A DNA stretch of 15,827 nucleotides. It comes from an uncultured Lachnospiraceae bacterium (lineage in GTDB: Bacteria; Bacillota_A; Clostridia; Lachnospirales; Lachnospiraceae). The stretch spans positions 1 to 15,827 of the forward strand of contig CAMYVI010000028.1 in assembly GCA_947302185.1 (NCBI GenBank). Direction: 5' to 3'. The notes beneath the pieces are model-generated. The model did no database searches and was not told where the DNA came from. It saw only the letters and a list, made by a program, of their open reading frames with translations. Both the position numbers and the translations under genes were made by a program. Positions 7,017 through 14,388 of the stretch are shown in pieces (within the stretch, counting starts at the first letter, position 1; the number at the start of each line of letters is the position of its first letter).

Positions 7017-7862
7017 ATGTTAGATGTAATTAAAGTAATAATTCTCGGTATTGTAGAAGGTATAACCGAGTGGCTTCCTATCAGTTCGACCGGCCACATG
7101 ATCCTGGTCGAACAGTTCCTGAGACTTAATGTCTCGGAGGAATACTGGAATATGTTCCTTGTAGTCATTCAGCTCGGGGCTATTCTGGCGGTAGTATTTC
7201 TTTACTTCCCGAGACTCTGGCCGTTTACAAAGACGAACCCGAGGGAGAAAGGAATTTTCCGCATCATGGACCGCAAAAAGTTCATTATGTGGGTGAAGAT
7301 CCTGATTTCATGCGTCCCGGCCATCGTCATCGGACTGCCTTTAGATGACTGGCTTGATGAGCATCTGTATAATTATCCTACAGTTGCACTCATGCTGATA
7401 ATATACGGTGTTCTGTTCATTCTGATTGAGAAAAGGAATAAGAAAGTGAAGCCTATTATCAGAGGTATCGATCAGATTGACTATCTGACAGCGCTTTTGA
7501 TCGGCATGTTCCAGGTGCTGGCACTGATTCCGGGCACATCGAGATCCGGTGCTACAATTCTCGGTGGAATTATCCTCGGCATGTCCCGGAAGACGGCTTC
7601 CGAGTATACTTTCTTTCTTGCAATACCGGTCATGCTTGGCGCTAGTCTTCTGAAGCTGGTGAAATTCGGATTTGTCTTTTCCGGATTTGAACTGTTCCTG
7701 CTGATCCTCGGTATGCTGGTTGCCTTTTTTGTTTCGATATTTGCAATCAAATTCCTTCTTAAGTATATCCGCAATCATGACTTTACGGTATTCGGCTGTT
7801 ACAGGATCATCCTGGGCGTTATAGTTCTGATTTATTTTGCGGTCACGACATTGTTTGCGTGA
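7017..7862 (+). CDS. uppP: Undecaprenyl-diphosphatase (UppP/BacA)
   Basis: A 281-residue polytopic membrane protein, normal length for the family. It dephosphorylates undecaprenyl pyrophosphate to the monophosphate and so recycles the lipid carrier for peptidoglycan and other envelope polymers. It is also linked to bacitracin tolerance. The family signature near the N-terminus is intact (E14 and E18, then PISSTGH with Ser24 and His27). The second active-site motif is PGTSRSG with Arg176. Several hydrophobic helices follow through to the C-terminus. The ATG at 7017 is chosen because the conserved block begins a few residues later, leaving no room for a later start. The carbamate-kinase-family gene follows after 105 nt with no terminator between, so the two are probably cotranscribed. 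Confidence 0.96.
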   Translation: MLDVIKVIILGIVEGITEWLPISSTGHMILVEQFLRLNVSEEYWNMFLVVIQLGAILAVVFLYFPRLWPFTKTNPREKGIFRIMDRKKFIMWVKILISCVPAIVIGLPLDDWLDEHLYNYPTVALMLIIYGVLFILIEKRNKKVKPIIRGIDQIDYLTALLIGMFQVLALIPGTSRSGATILGGIILGMSRKTASEYTFFLAIPVMLGASLLKLVKFGFVFSGFELFLLILGMLVAFFVSIFAIKFLLKYIRNHDFTVFGCYRIILGVIVLIYFAVTTLFA

Positions 7863-7967
7863 GAGCCTCCTGTATGTTACGGAGACTGCTCTTATGATTT
7901 CGGTGCCTCCGTGCAATAAGCACGGATCGGGGTAACGTAACCTGAAGTACAATAGGAGGCGTGGACC
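7863..7967 (+). promoter_or_regulatory. Structured leader that can sequester the ribosome binding site of the next gene
   Basis: Three perfectly nested pairings fill this gap. The outer one is GCCTCCT (7865-7871) with AGGAGGC (7954-7960), which contains the Shine-Dalgarno sequence of the ATG at 7968. The middle one is GTTACG (7876-7881) with CGTAAC (7936-7941). The inner one is TCCGTGC (7908-7914) with GCACGGA (7920-7926), around an AATAA loop. The closed form would block translation. I do not recognise a known riboswitch consensus here. A ligand, protein or temperature-responsive element, or simple coupling to uppP translation, are all possible. Confidence 0.5.
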
Positions 7968-8909
7968 ATGGACAAGAAAAAAACAATAGTTGTCGCGCTT
8001 GGTCATAAGGCTCTCGGGAGAACTCTTCCCGAGCAGAAGACTGCGACGAGAGAAGCAGCGAAGGCAATCGCGGATTTGGTTGAACTGGGCTACAATGTTG
8101 TGGTATCACACGGAAACTCGCCCCAGGTCGGAATGATTCATATGGCGATGAGTGAATTTGCAAAGAATCATGAAGACTACACAAAGTGTCCGATGTCAGT
8201 ATGTTCGGCCATGAGCCAGGGATATATAGGATACGATCTGCAGAATTCCATCCGTGCTGAACTTATAACACGCGGCATCCATAAGCCGGTATGCACTGTC
8301 CTTACACAGATGCTTGTCGATCCGTACGATGAAGCTTTTTATGAGCCTTCCAAGGTTATCGGAAGAGTACTCAGCCGCAAAGAAGCCGAAGAAGAGGAAC
8401 GCAGAGGAAATTATGTGACGAAGACGGAGGAGGGCTACAAGAGAATTGTAGCATCTCCGGTTCCGAGAGAAGTTATAGAACTGGAATCAGTTAAAGCACT
8501 CATTGCAGCCGATCAGATCGTAATATGCTGCGGCGGAGGCGGAATCCCCGTTATGGAACAGGGTGTCGATCTACGGGGTGCATCCGCTGTTATAGAGAAA
8601 GATCTCGCCTGCGGGTTGCTTGCAATCGAGCTTGAGGCGGATATTTTACTGATTTTGACATCAGTGGATGCTGTCGCCCTGGATTACAGGAAAGATAATG
8701 AGAGAATTCTCGGAACAATTAGTGTAAGGCAGGCAAGGAGCTATTGTGAGGAGAATCAATTTGAAGCCGGAAAAATGCTTCCGAAGTTTCAGGCTGCCAT
8801 TAACTTTGTAGAAATGGGCATCAACAGAAAGGCCATCATTACTTCCATACCACGCGCAAAAGCAGCCTGTATGGGAAAAGCCGGAACTACTATTGTGGAT
8901 TCTCTGTAA
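7968..8909 (+). CDS. arcC: Carbamate kinase family protein, divergent
   Basis: A 313-residue amino-acid-kinase-fold enzyme of the size and layout of carbamate kinase, resembling the YqeA-type branch. Carbamate kinase interconverts carbamoyl phosphate plus ADP with ATP, NH3 and CO2 in the cytoplasm. Conserved blocks include PMSVCSAMSQGYIGYDLQN (75-93), VASP (161-164), the Gly-rich CGGGGIPV (188-195), RGASAVIEKD (203-212) and MLPK (270-273). Three normally constant spots differ: GGN is GHK (12-14), HGNGPQVG is HGNSPQVG (48-55), and GSM before PK is GKM (268-270). Substrate preference may therefore have shifted. No arginine deiminase or ornithine carbamoyltransferase genes are near. The start has a strong AGGAGG 8 nt upstream, inside a structured leader. 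The symbol is a family label, not proof of pathway. Confidence 0.85.
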   Translation: MDKKKTIVVALGHKALGRTLPEQKTATREAAKAIADLVELGYNVVVSHGNSPQVGMIHMAMSEFAKNHEDYTKCPMSVCSAMSQGYIGYDLQNSIRAELITRGIHKPVCTVLTQMLVDPYDEAFYEPSKVIGRVLSRKEAEEEERRGNYVTKTEEGYKRIVASPVPREVIELESVKALIAADQIVICCGGGGIPVMEQGVDLRGASAVIEKDLACGLLAIELEADILLILTSVDAVALDYRKDNERILGTISVRQARSYCEENQFEAGKMLPKFQAAINFVEMGINRKAIITSIPRAKAACMGKAGTTIVDSL

Positions 8910-8926
8910 GTTCAAAAACAGCAAGA

Positions 8927-8964
8927 AAAAAGGAGCTGAAGCCAGCTCCTTTTTCCTTTTCTTT
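8927..8964 (+). terminator. Intrinsic terminator after the carbamate-kinase-family gene
   Basis: An 11-bp perfect stem: AAAAAGGAGCT (8927-8937), loop GAAGCC, then AGCTCCTTTTT (8944-8954), followed by more T-rich sequence to 8964. The A-tract on the left arm would also let it work on the other strand. It separates this unit from the murE operon. Confidence 0.93.
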
Positions 8965-9122
8965 AATGAGGGGGGAGATAGTGAGTGGTTGATCAACTAT
9001 CTGTAAATATAATAACCTGCAAATATGTTCAGAATATGAATGAGGTCGAAAAATAGAATAAAATTTCTAAAGGAAAAATAAAGTACCAAGGTATCACACC
9101 GGTATATGCTCTTCAGTCTTAA

Positions 9123-9151
9123 TTGACGTAACGAATAAGATGATATAGAAT
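9123..9151 (+). promoter_or_regulatory. Sigma-A-type promoter of the murE-priA-def-fmt-rsmB operon
   Basis: A -35 of TTGACG (9123-9128), a spacer of exactly 17 bp, and a -10 of TAGAAT (9146-9151). The predicted start is near 9158, giving a leader of about 59 nt. A small palindrome TGCAA-GT-TTGCA (9156-9167) sits on the start point and could be an operator or a weak 5' hairpin. The rest of the gap from 8965 to 9122 is AT-rich, and I see nothing else in it. Confidence 0.7.
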
Positions 9152-9196
9152 AAAGTGCAAGTTTGCATTATTAAAGGAATTCACTGTTGATCCGCC

Positions 9197-9207
9197 GGGA
9201 GGAGAGG
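9197..9207 (+). promoter_or_regulatory. Ribosome binding site that fixes the murE start
   Basis: GGGAGGAGAGG lies about 9 nt before the ATG at 9217. An upstream in-frame TTG at 9187 would place this site inside the coding region, so the ATG is preferred. Confidence 0.8.
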
Positions 9208-9216
9208 TTAAAAGAT

Positions 9217-10695
9217 ATGAAACTTGATAAATTGCTTGAGAGAATGGAATACAGATTGGTGCAGGGTGAGATATCAAGGGAGATTACCGGTGTTGTCTAT
9301 GATTCCAGACAGGTCACGGAAGGCTCTGCATTTGTATGCATTGTCGGAGCAAAATTTGACGCTCATGAGAAGATAGACGAGGTGGTGCAAATGGGAGCGG
9401 CTGCTGTATTTGTCCGCAGCGACCGCATAAGAGATGAATATCCGGATGGTCTTACGGTCATTGCAGTCGATGATACAAGAATAGCGCTCGCCTGTGCAGC
9501 CGCAGCATGGTTCGATTATCCCGCAGAGAAGATTCCTGTGATCGGCATTACCGGGACCAAGGGGAAGACCACGACAACATATATGGTCAAATCTATTCTG
9601 GATCACGCCGGACAGAAGACGGGACTCATCGGTACGATTGAGGCCATTATCGGCGAAAGACATATTCATGCAGTGAATACAACGCCGGAATCATATGTTG
9701 TTCAGCAGTATCTGAGCGAGATGATCGAAGCCGGATGTACCTGCTGCGTCATGGAAGTATCATCTCAGGCCATGAAGCTCGGCAGATGTGCCGGAATCGA
9801 GTTCGAGATAGGCGTATTCACGAATCTCTCTCCCGATCATATCGGGCCGAACGAGCATGAAGATTTCGAAGATTATTTGCGATGCAAGAGCCTCCTTTTC
9901 CGTCAGTGCAGGCTTGGAATAGTAAATGCGGATGATAAATACGCCGAAGATATTCTCGAAGGTCATACCTGCAGCGTTGAGACCTATGGAATCGATAATG
10001 ATAAAGCGGATATCCGCGCCGTGAATATCCGCCACGTATCGGAGCCGGGATATCTCGGCGTGACATTTGACGTTGTCGGAGCCATGTCTTTCCCGGTAGA
10101 ACTTGATATTCCGGGCAGATTTTCCGTCTATAATGCGCTTACTGCCATCTCGATCTGCAGGCATTTCCGGATTGATGTATCGGATATCCAGAAGGCCCTG
10201 AAAGTCGCAAAAGTCAAGGGCAGGATCGAAATGGTGAAAGTGTCGGATGATTTTACACTGATGATTGACTATGCCCACAATGCGATGGCGTTGGAGAGTC
10301 TTCTGTCAACGCTTCATGACTATAACCCCGGCCGTATAGTTTGTCTGTTCGGATGCGGCGGCGACAGAGATCCCGCGAGACGATTCGAGATGGGTGAAAC
10401 ATCCGGGAAAATGGCTGATTTTACGATCATAACATCGGATAATCCCAGAACGGAAGAGCCGCAGGCAATTATCAATGATATAAAGACCGGTATCTCAAGG
10501 ACGGATGGAAAGTACATTGAGATCATCGACCGCAGAGAGGCAATAGCTTACGCAATCCATCACGGCAAACCGGGTGATATCATTGTTCTGGCCGGCAAGG
10601 GCCACGAAGACTATCAGGAAATAAACGGAAAGCGCTATCCGATGGATGAGCGCGTGATCATAAAGGAAATACTCGATGCAGATGCTTTATGCTGA
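9217..10695 (+). CDS. murE: UDP-N-acetylmuramoyl-tripeptide synthetase (MurE), meso-DAP type
   Basis: A 492-residue cytoplasmic Mur ligase of normal length. It adds the third amino acid to UDP-MurNAc-L-Ala-D-Glu using ATP. The N-terminal UDP-binding domain has YDSRQV (28-33). The central domain has the P-loop GITGTKGKTTT (110-120), NTTPES (154-159), a carbamylated-Lys candidate Lys224 in CKSLLF, and DYAHN (351-355). The C-terminal domain has DNPR (408-411), the signature of enzymes that select meso-diaminopimelate. Two otherwise typical spots differ: SSH is SSQ (182-184), and the usual DHLDYH is DHIGPNEH (207-214). A lineage variant is likely. It stands alone rather than in a dcw cluster, first in an operon, and its end overlaps priA by 20 bp. 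Confidence 0.94.
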   Translation: MKLDKLLERMEYRLVQGEISREITGVVYDSRQVTEGSAFVCIVGAKFDAHEKIDEVVQMGAAAVFVRSDRIRDEYPDGLTVIAVDDTRIALACAAAAWFDYPAEKIPVIGITGTKGKTTTTYMVKSILDHAGQKTGLIGTIEAIIGERHIHAVNTTPESYVVQQYLSEMIEAGCTCCVMEVSSQAMKLGRCAGIEFEIGVFTNLSPDHIGPNEHEDFEDYLRCKSLLFRQCRLGIVNADDKYAEDILEGHTCSVETYGIDNDKADIRAVNIRHVSEPGYLGVTFDVVGAMSFPVELDIPGRFSVYNALTAISICRHFRIDVSDIQKALKVAKVKGRIEMVKVSDDFTLMIDYAHNAMALESLLSTLHDYNPGRIVCLFGCGGDRDPARRFEMGETSGKMADFTIITSDNPRTEEPQAIINDIKTGISRTDGKYIEIIDRREAIAYAIHHGKPGDIIVLAGKGHEDYQEINGKRYPMDERVIIKEILDADALC

Positions 10696-12829
10696 TGTAA
10701 TTGTTGACATAACAGCCGAAGCGCTGGACAGACCCTTTTCATACATAGTTCCGGAAGAGATGCGGAAAAATGTTGTCGTCGGCTCTTTTGTCATGGTGCC
10801 TTTCGGGAATCGCATGGTCAGAGGTTACGTGATCGGATTTCATGATACCTGCGATTACGATCCGGACAAAATGAAAGCAATCTCATCTGTCATGACGGGG
10901 GAGGAGACCGCTGAAGCCCGCCTGATAGCGCTTGCCGCCTGGATGAGCAGAAATTACGGGGGGATTATGGCGCAGGCTCTGCGCACAGTATTGCCTGTAA
11001 AGCGGAGAGTGGGCGGGGCTACGGAGCGAATAGTTTATCTTTCCGATCGGGAGGACGCCCGCGCCTACAGGGAAAAGCTGAATAAGAGACAGGAATCCAG
11101 AAAAAGGGTCATAGACGCTCTTATTGAAAAGGATGGCAGACCTGCTTCGGAGCTGATCGAGACCTGTCATACCGGAATGCAGATTATCCGGGGACTTGAA
11201 AAAGACGGAGTGGTGTGTATCGTGACGTCAGAGAGATTCCGGAGTGTGGTCGGAAGCGGTGAGACGCTGCCGCCTGAAAAACTCACACAGGAGCAGACTA
11301 TCGCGGTCAGACATATTCGAACAGAATGGGCAACAAAGAACAGGCCGGTCCTTATATCAGGCGTGACCGGAAGCGGCAAGACTCTGGTCTATATGGAACT
11401 GATTTCGGATATTCTGGCAGAAGGAAAACAGGCCATTATGCTGATCCCGGAGATCGCTCTGACAAGGCAGACCGTTGAGCGATTTGTCCGCAGATTCGGG
11501 AACAAAGTCTCTTTCCTGCATTCAAGGCTTTCGGAAGGGGAACGGTATGACCAGATGAGAGCAGCGAAGAGCGGGGATATCAGCATCATGGTCGGACCGA
11601 GGTCAGCTCTGTTCACGCCATTTGCAAATCTCGGCCTTATTGTGATTGATGAAGAGCATGAGGATTCCTACAAGTCTGAAATGGTTCCTCGCTATCATGC
11701 GAGGGAGACTGCTATAGAACGCGCGAGAATCGAGGATGCACATGTTGTGATGGGATCTGCGACACCATCGCTCAATGCCTCCTATCGGGTATGGACGGGT
11801 GAGTATGCAGGCGTTTCGCTGAGTTACAGATTCGGTAACGCTGTCCTGCCTGAGACTGTCATAGTTGATATGCGAAAGGAGACTGCCGGGGGGAACCGGT
11901 CGATTTTTTCGGAAGAACTTGTTCAGAGGATGGGTAAAGCTCTTGACAACGGGGAGCAGGTCATGCTGTTCCTGAACCGGAGAGGATACTCGGGAAATGT
12001 CACATGCCGCTCATGCGGTCATGTAGTATGTCATTATTGCGGCTATGAGAGACCTGATGTCACGGAGTGTCCTTCCTGCCGTTCCGCATATATCGGCGGA
12101 ATTTCAATCGGTACCGAGAAGGTGGAGAAAGATATTGCAAAGATTTTTCCCGGAGCCCGGATACTTCGTATGGATTCCGACACTACAAGGGGGAAAGAAG
12201 GACATACGAAGATACTGGCTATGTTCGATAAAGGAGAGGCGGACATTCTGATCGGGACTCAGATGATCGTTAAAGGGCATGATTTTCCGAATGTAACATG
12301 TGTCGGCATTCTCATGGCAGACCTCTCTCTTAATGCTTCGGATTACAGGGCAGGGGAGAGGACATATCAGCTGATCACACAGGCTGTGGGCCGTGCCGGA
12401 CGCGGAACGAAAAGGGGATGTGCCGTCATCCAGACTTATCAGCCGGATCATTATGCGGTCCGTTGCGGCGCCTCGCAGAAATACAGCAGTTTTTACAGAG
12501 AAGAAATTGCTTTTCGAAAGCTTATGAAGTATCCGCCGACCGGGTACATGCTTGCAGTTATGGGCAGCTCGGAGGATGAGATGCATCTTGAAAAGGGAAT
12601 GCATTTTCTGAGAAAATATATAGACAGGATCGACAGGCGCAATATATTGTCGGCAATCGGTCCTGCTCCGCAGAGTATCGGGAAAATAAGAGACAAATAC
12701 AGACAGGTGATTTATCTCAGGTACCCGTCGCCTGAAAATCTGGTAAAGGCAAAGGACATGCTCGAAGAGTATATCCGGATAAACAGCGGTTTTGCGGGTA
12801 TCAGAATAGAGTTTGACTTTAATCTCTAA
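10676..12829 (+). CDS. priA: Primosomal protein N' (PriA) replication-restart helicase
   Basis: A 717-residue SF2 helicase that recognises stalled forks and D-loops and reloads the replisome. The N-terminal 3'-DNA-binding domain starts YADVIVD. Helicase motifs: Walker A GVTGSGKT (229-236), DEEH (325-328), GSATPS (360-365), FLNRRGY (432-438), GTQMIVKGHDFP (527-538) and QAVGRAGRG (569-577). The zinc region, at 444-468, has only six cysteines (444, 447, 452, 455, 465, 468). PriA normally has eight in four CxxC pairs, and the stretch carrying the second pair, roughly 18-20 residues, is missing. The rest of the protein is intact, so this is not a pseudogene. The start is the ATG at 10676 with AAGGA 8 nt upstream; a second ATG two codons later is possible. 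It overlaps the end of murE, suggesting coupled translation. Confidence 0.96.
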   Translation: MQMLYADVIVDITAEALDRPFSYIVPEEMRKNVVVGSFVMVPFGNRMVRGYVIGFHDTCDYDPDKMKAISSVMTGEETAEARLIALAAWMSRNYGGIMAQALRTVLPVKRRVGGATERIVYLSDREDARAYREKLNKRQESRKRVIDALIEKDGRPASELIETCHTGMQIIRGLEKDGVVCIVTSERFRSVVGSGETLPPEKLTQEQTIAVRHIRTEWATKNRPVLISGVTGSGKTLVYMELISDILAEGKQAIMLIPEIALTRQTVERFVRRFGNKVSFLHSRLSEGERYDQMRAAKSGDISIMVGPRSALFTPFANLGLIVIDEEHEDSYKSEMVPRYHARETAIERARIEDAHVVMGSATPSLNASYRVWTGEYAGVSLSYRFGNAVLPETVIVDMRKETAGGNRSIFSEELVQRMGKALDNGEQVMLFLNRRGYSGNVTCRSCGHVVCHYCGYERPDVTECPSCRSAYIGGISIGTEKVEKDIAKIFPGARILRMDSDTTRGKEGHTKILAMFDKGEADILIGTQMIVKGHDFPNVTCVGILMADLSLNASDYRAGERTYQLITQAVGRAGRGTKRGCAVIQTYQPDHYAVRCGASQKYSSFYREEIAFRKLMKYPPTGYMLAVMGSSEDEMHLEKGMHFLRKYIDRIDRRNILSAIGPAPQSIGKIRDKYRQVIYLRYPSPENLVKAKDMLEEYIRINSGFAGIRIEFDFNL

Positions 12830-12884
12830 ATACAACTGGACAATGAAGAATTAACAACAGACAACAATTCGGAAGGAGCAGAGA

Positions 12885-13397
12885 ATGGCAATCCGTACAG
12901 TCAGAGAAGTAGGCGACAAAGTACTCACAAAAGTATGCAGAGAAGTTAAGGAGATGACGCCCCGCATCGATCAGCTGATAGACGATATGTTCGACACAAT
13001 GTATGAGTATAACGGTGTAGGACTTGCAGCGCCGCAGGTAGGCGTTCTCAGGAGGATCATTGTAGTGGATGTAGGTGATGATCCTCGTGTACTGATCAAT
13101 CCGAAAATAGTTGAGACAGAGGGTTCACAGACCGGTGACGAAGGCTGTCTTTCTTATCCCGGAAAGTTCGGCACCGTAACCCGCCCTATGCGGGTGGTCG
13201 TGGAAGGACTTGACCGTGAGATGAATCCGGTCCGTTGGGAGGCCGAAGGTCTTCTGGCCAGAGACTTCTGCCATGAGATAGATCATCTTGACGGTCATAT
13301 GTATATGGAAAAGGTCGAGGGCGAAATCCATGATGTGGCAATGACGGAAGAAGATGAGGGCGAGAACGAAGAAACGAAAGAGGCAGAACAGGAATGA
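12885..13397 (+). CDS. def: Peptide deformylase
   Basis: A 170-residue metalloenzyme that removes the N-formyl group from new proteins at the ribosome exit. All three family motifs are present: GVGLAAPQ (44-51), EGCLS (86-90) with metal ligand Cys88, and HEIDH (130-134) with ligands His130 and His134 and catalytic Glu131. The start has GGAAGGAG about 7 nt upstream. After residue 145 the chain becomes a short acidic Glu-rich tail beyond the catalytic core. It overlaps fmt by ATGA. Deformylase and Met-tRNA formyltransferase act at opposite ends of the same formyl-methionine cycle, so the pairing makes functional sense. The 55-nt gap after priA has no visible terminator. Confidence 0.97.
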   Translation: MAIRTVREVGDKVLTKVCREVKEMTPRIDQLIDDMFDTMYEYNGVGLAAPQVGVLRRIIVVDVGDDPRVLINPKIVETEGSQTGDEGCLSYPGKFGTVTRPMRVVVEGLDREMNPVRWEAEGLLARDFCHEIDHLDGHMYMEKVEGEIHDVAMTEEDEGENEETKEAEQE

Positions 13398-14320
13398 AGA
13401 TAGTATTTATGGGAACTCCGGATTTTGCCGCAGGGATTCTTGAAGCAGTCCTGAAAGCCGGATATGATGTAGTCGGCGTCGTGACACAGCCTGATAAACC
13501 GAAAGGCCGCAAGAAAGAACTGGTGCCCTGCCCTGTTAAGGAGACAGCAGTACGCGCAGGACTTCGGGTCTTTCAGCCTGTAAAGGCGAGAAATCCGGAA
13601 GCAGTAAAAGAAATCGCAGACATGCGTGCTGATCTGATCATAGTCGCTGCATTCGGGCAGATTCTTCCGAAAGAGATACTGGAACTGCCTAAGTACGGCT
13701 GTATTAATGTCCATGCATCTCTGCTTCCGGCATACCGGGGAGCAGCACCGATTCAGCAGTGCATACTTGACGGATGTGATATCACCGGTGTTACGATCAT
13801 GCAGATGGATGAGGGGCTGGATACAGGCGATATCATAAGCGTGAGAGAGATTCCGATCGAAAAATGCGATACGGGCGGTACGCTTTTCGATAAACTCGCA
13901 GTGCTCGGAGCCGAGCTGCTCGTGGAAACGCTTCCGTTAATCGAGAACGGAACAGCTGTCAGAACGCCTCAGCCGGAAGAGAGTCCGACGCCATACTGCA
14001 GGATGATCCGGAAAGATGCAGGAATCATTGACTGGAGTTGCGGCGCTGAGGAAATTGAGAGGCGGGTGCGTGCATTTTCACCGTGGCCGAGTGCCTATAC
14101 GCATCTTGACGGCAAGACATTCAAGATCTGGAGTGCGGATGTTCTGCATGAGGAAACAGATCTTGTACCGGGACATTTTACTGTCAGAGACGGTATTATG
14201 ATCGTACAGACAGGCTGCGGTCAGATTGTACCGTGCGATGTTCAGATTGAAGGAAAACGGCGCATGAAAGCCGAAGATTTCCTGCGCGGTTATAAGATAA
14301 AGAACTGTAGTTTTTCATGA
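13394..14320 (+). CDS. fmt: Methionyl-tRNA formyltransferase
   Basis: A 308-residue cytoplasmic enzyme that formylates initiator Met-tRNA using 10-formyltetrahydrofolate. The N-terminal Rossmann-like formyltransferase domain starts KIVFMGTPDFA. Its active-site block INVHASLLPAYRGAAPIQ (104-121) supplies Asn105 and His107, and GLDTGD (141-146) supplies Asp143. The C-terminal OB-like tRNA-binding domain begins after about residue 205, with RVRAFSPWPSAYT near 220-230. Length and motifs are normal. The start codon overlaps the def stop (ATGA), so translation is probably coupled. Confidence 0.97.
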   Translation: MKIVFMGTPDFAAGILEAVLKAGYDVVGVVTQPDKPKGRKKELVPCPVKETAVRAGLRVFQPVKARNPEAVKEIADMRADLIIVAAFGQILPKEILELPKYGCINVHASLLPAYRGAAPIQQCILDGCDITGVTIMQMDEGLDTGDIISVREIPIEKCDTGGTLFDKLAVLGAELLVETLPLIENGTAVRTPQPEESPTPYCRMIRKDAGIIDWSCGAEEIERRVRAFSPWPSAYTHLDGKTFKIWSADVLHEETDLVPGHFTVRDGIMIVQTGCGQIVPCDVQIEGKRRMKAEDFLRGYKIKNCSFS

Positions 14321-14388
14321 AAAGCACAGGGTCATAAGGAACAGAAGAAATGGATTCCCCGTTGCTTTCGGATCAAGAGGATTAAAAA

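Noticed and set aside
7863..7967. A known riboswitch class upstream of the carbamate-kinase-family gene
   Set aside because: No consensus of a class I know could be matched, so only the pairing itself is reported.
12104..12835. Minus-strand open frame of 243 codons opposite priA
   Set aside because: It overlaps conserved helicase motifs of priA, has no recognisable protein features, and is a frame shadow.
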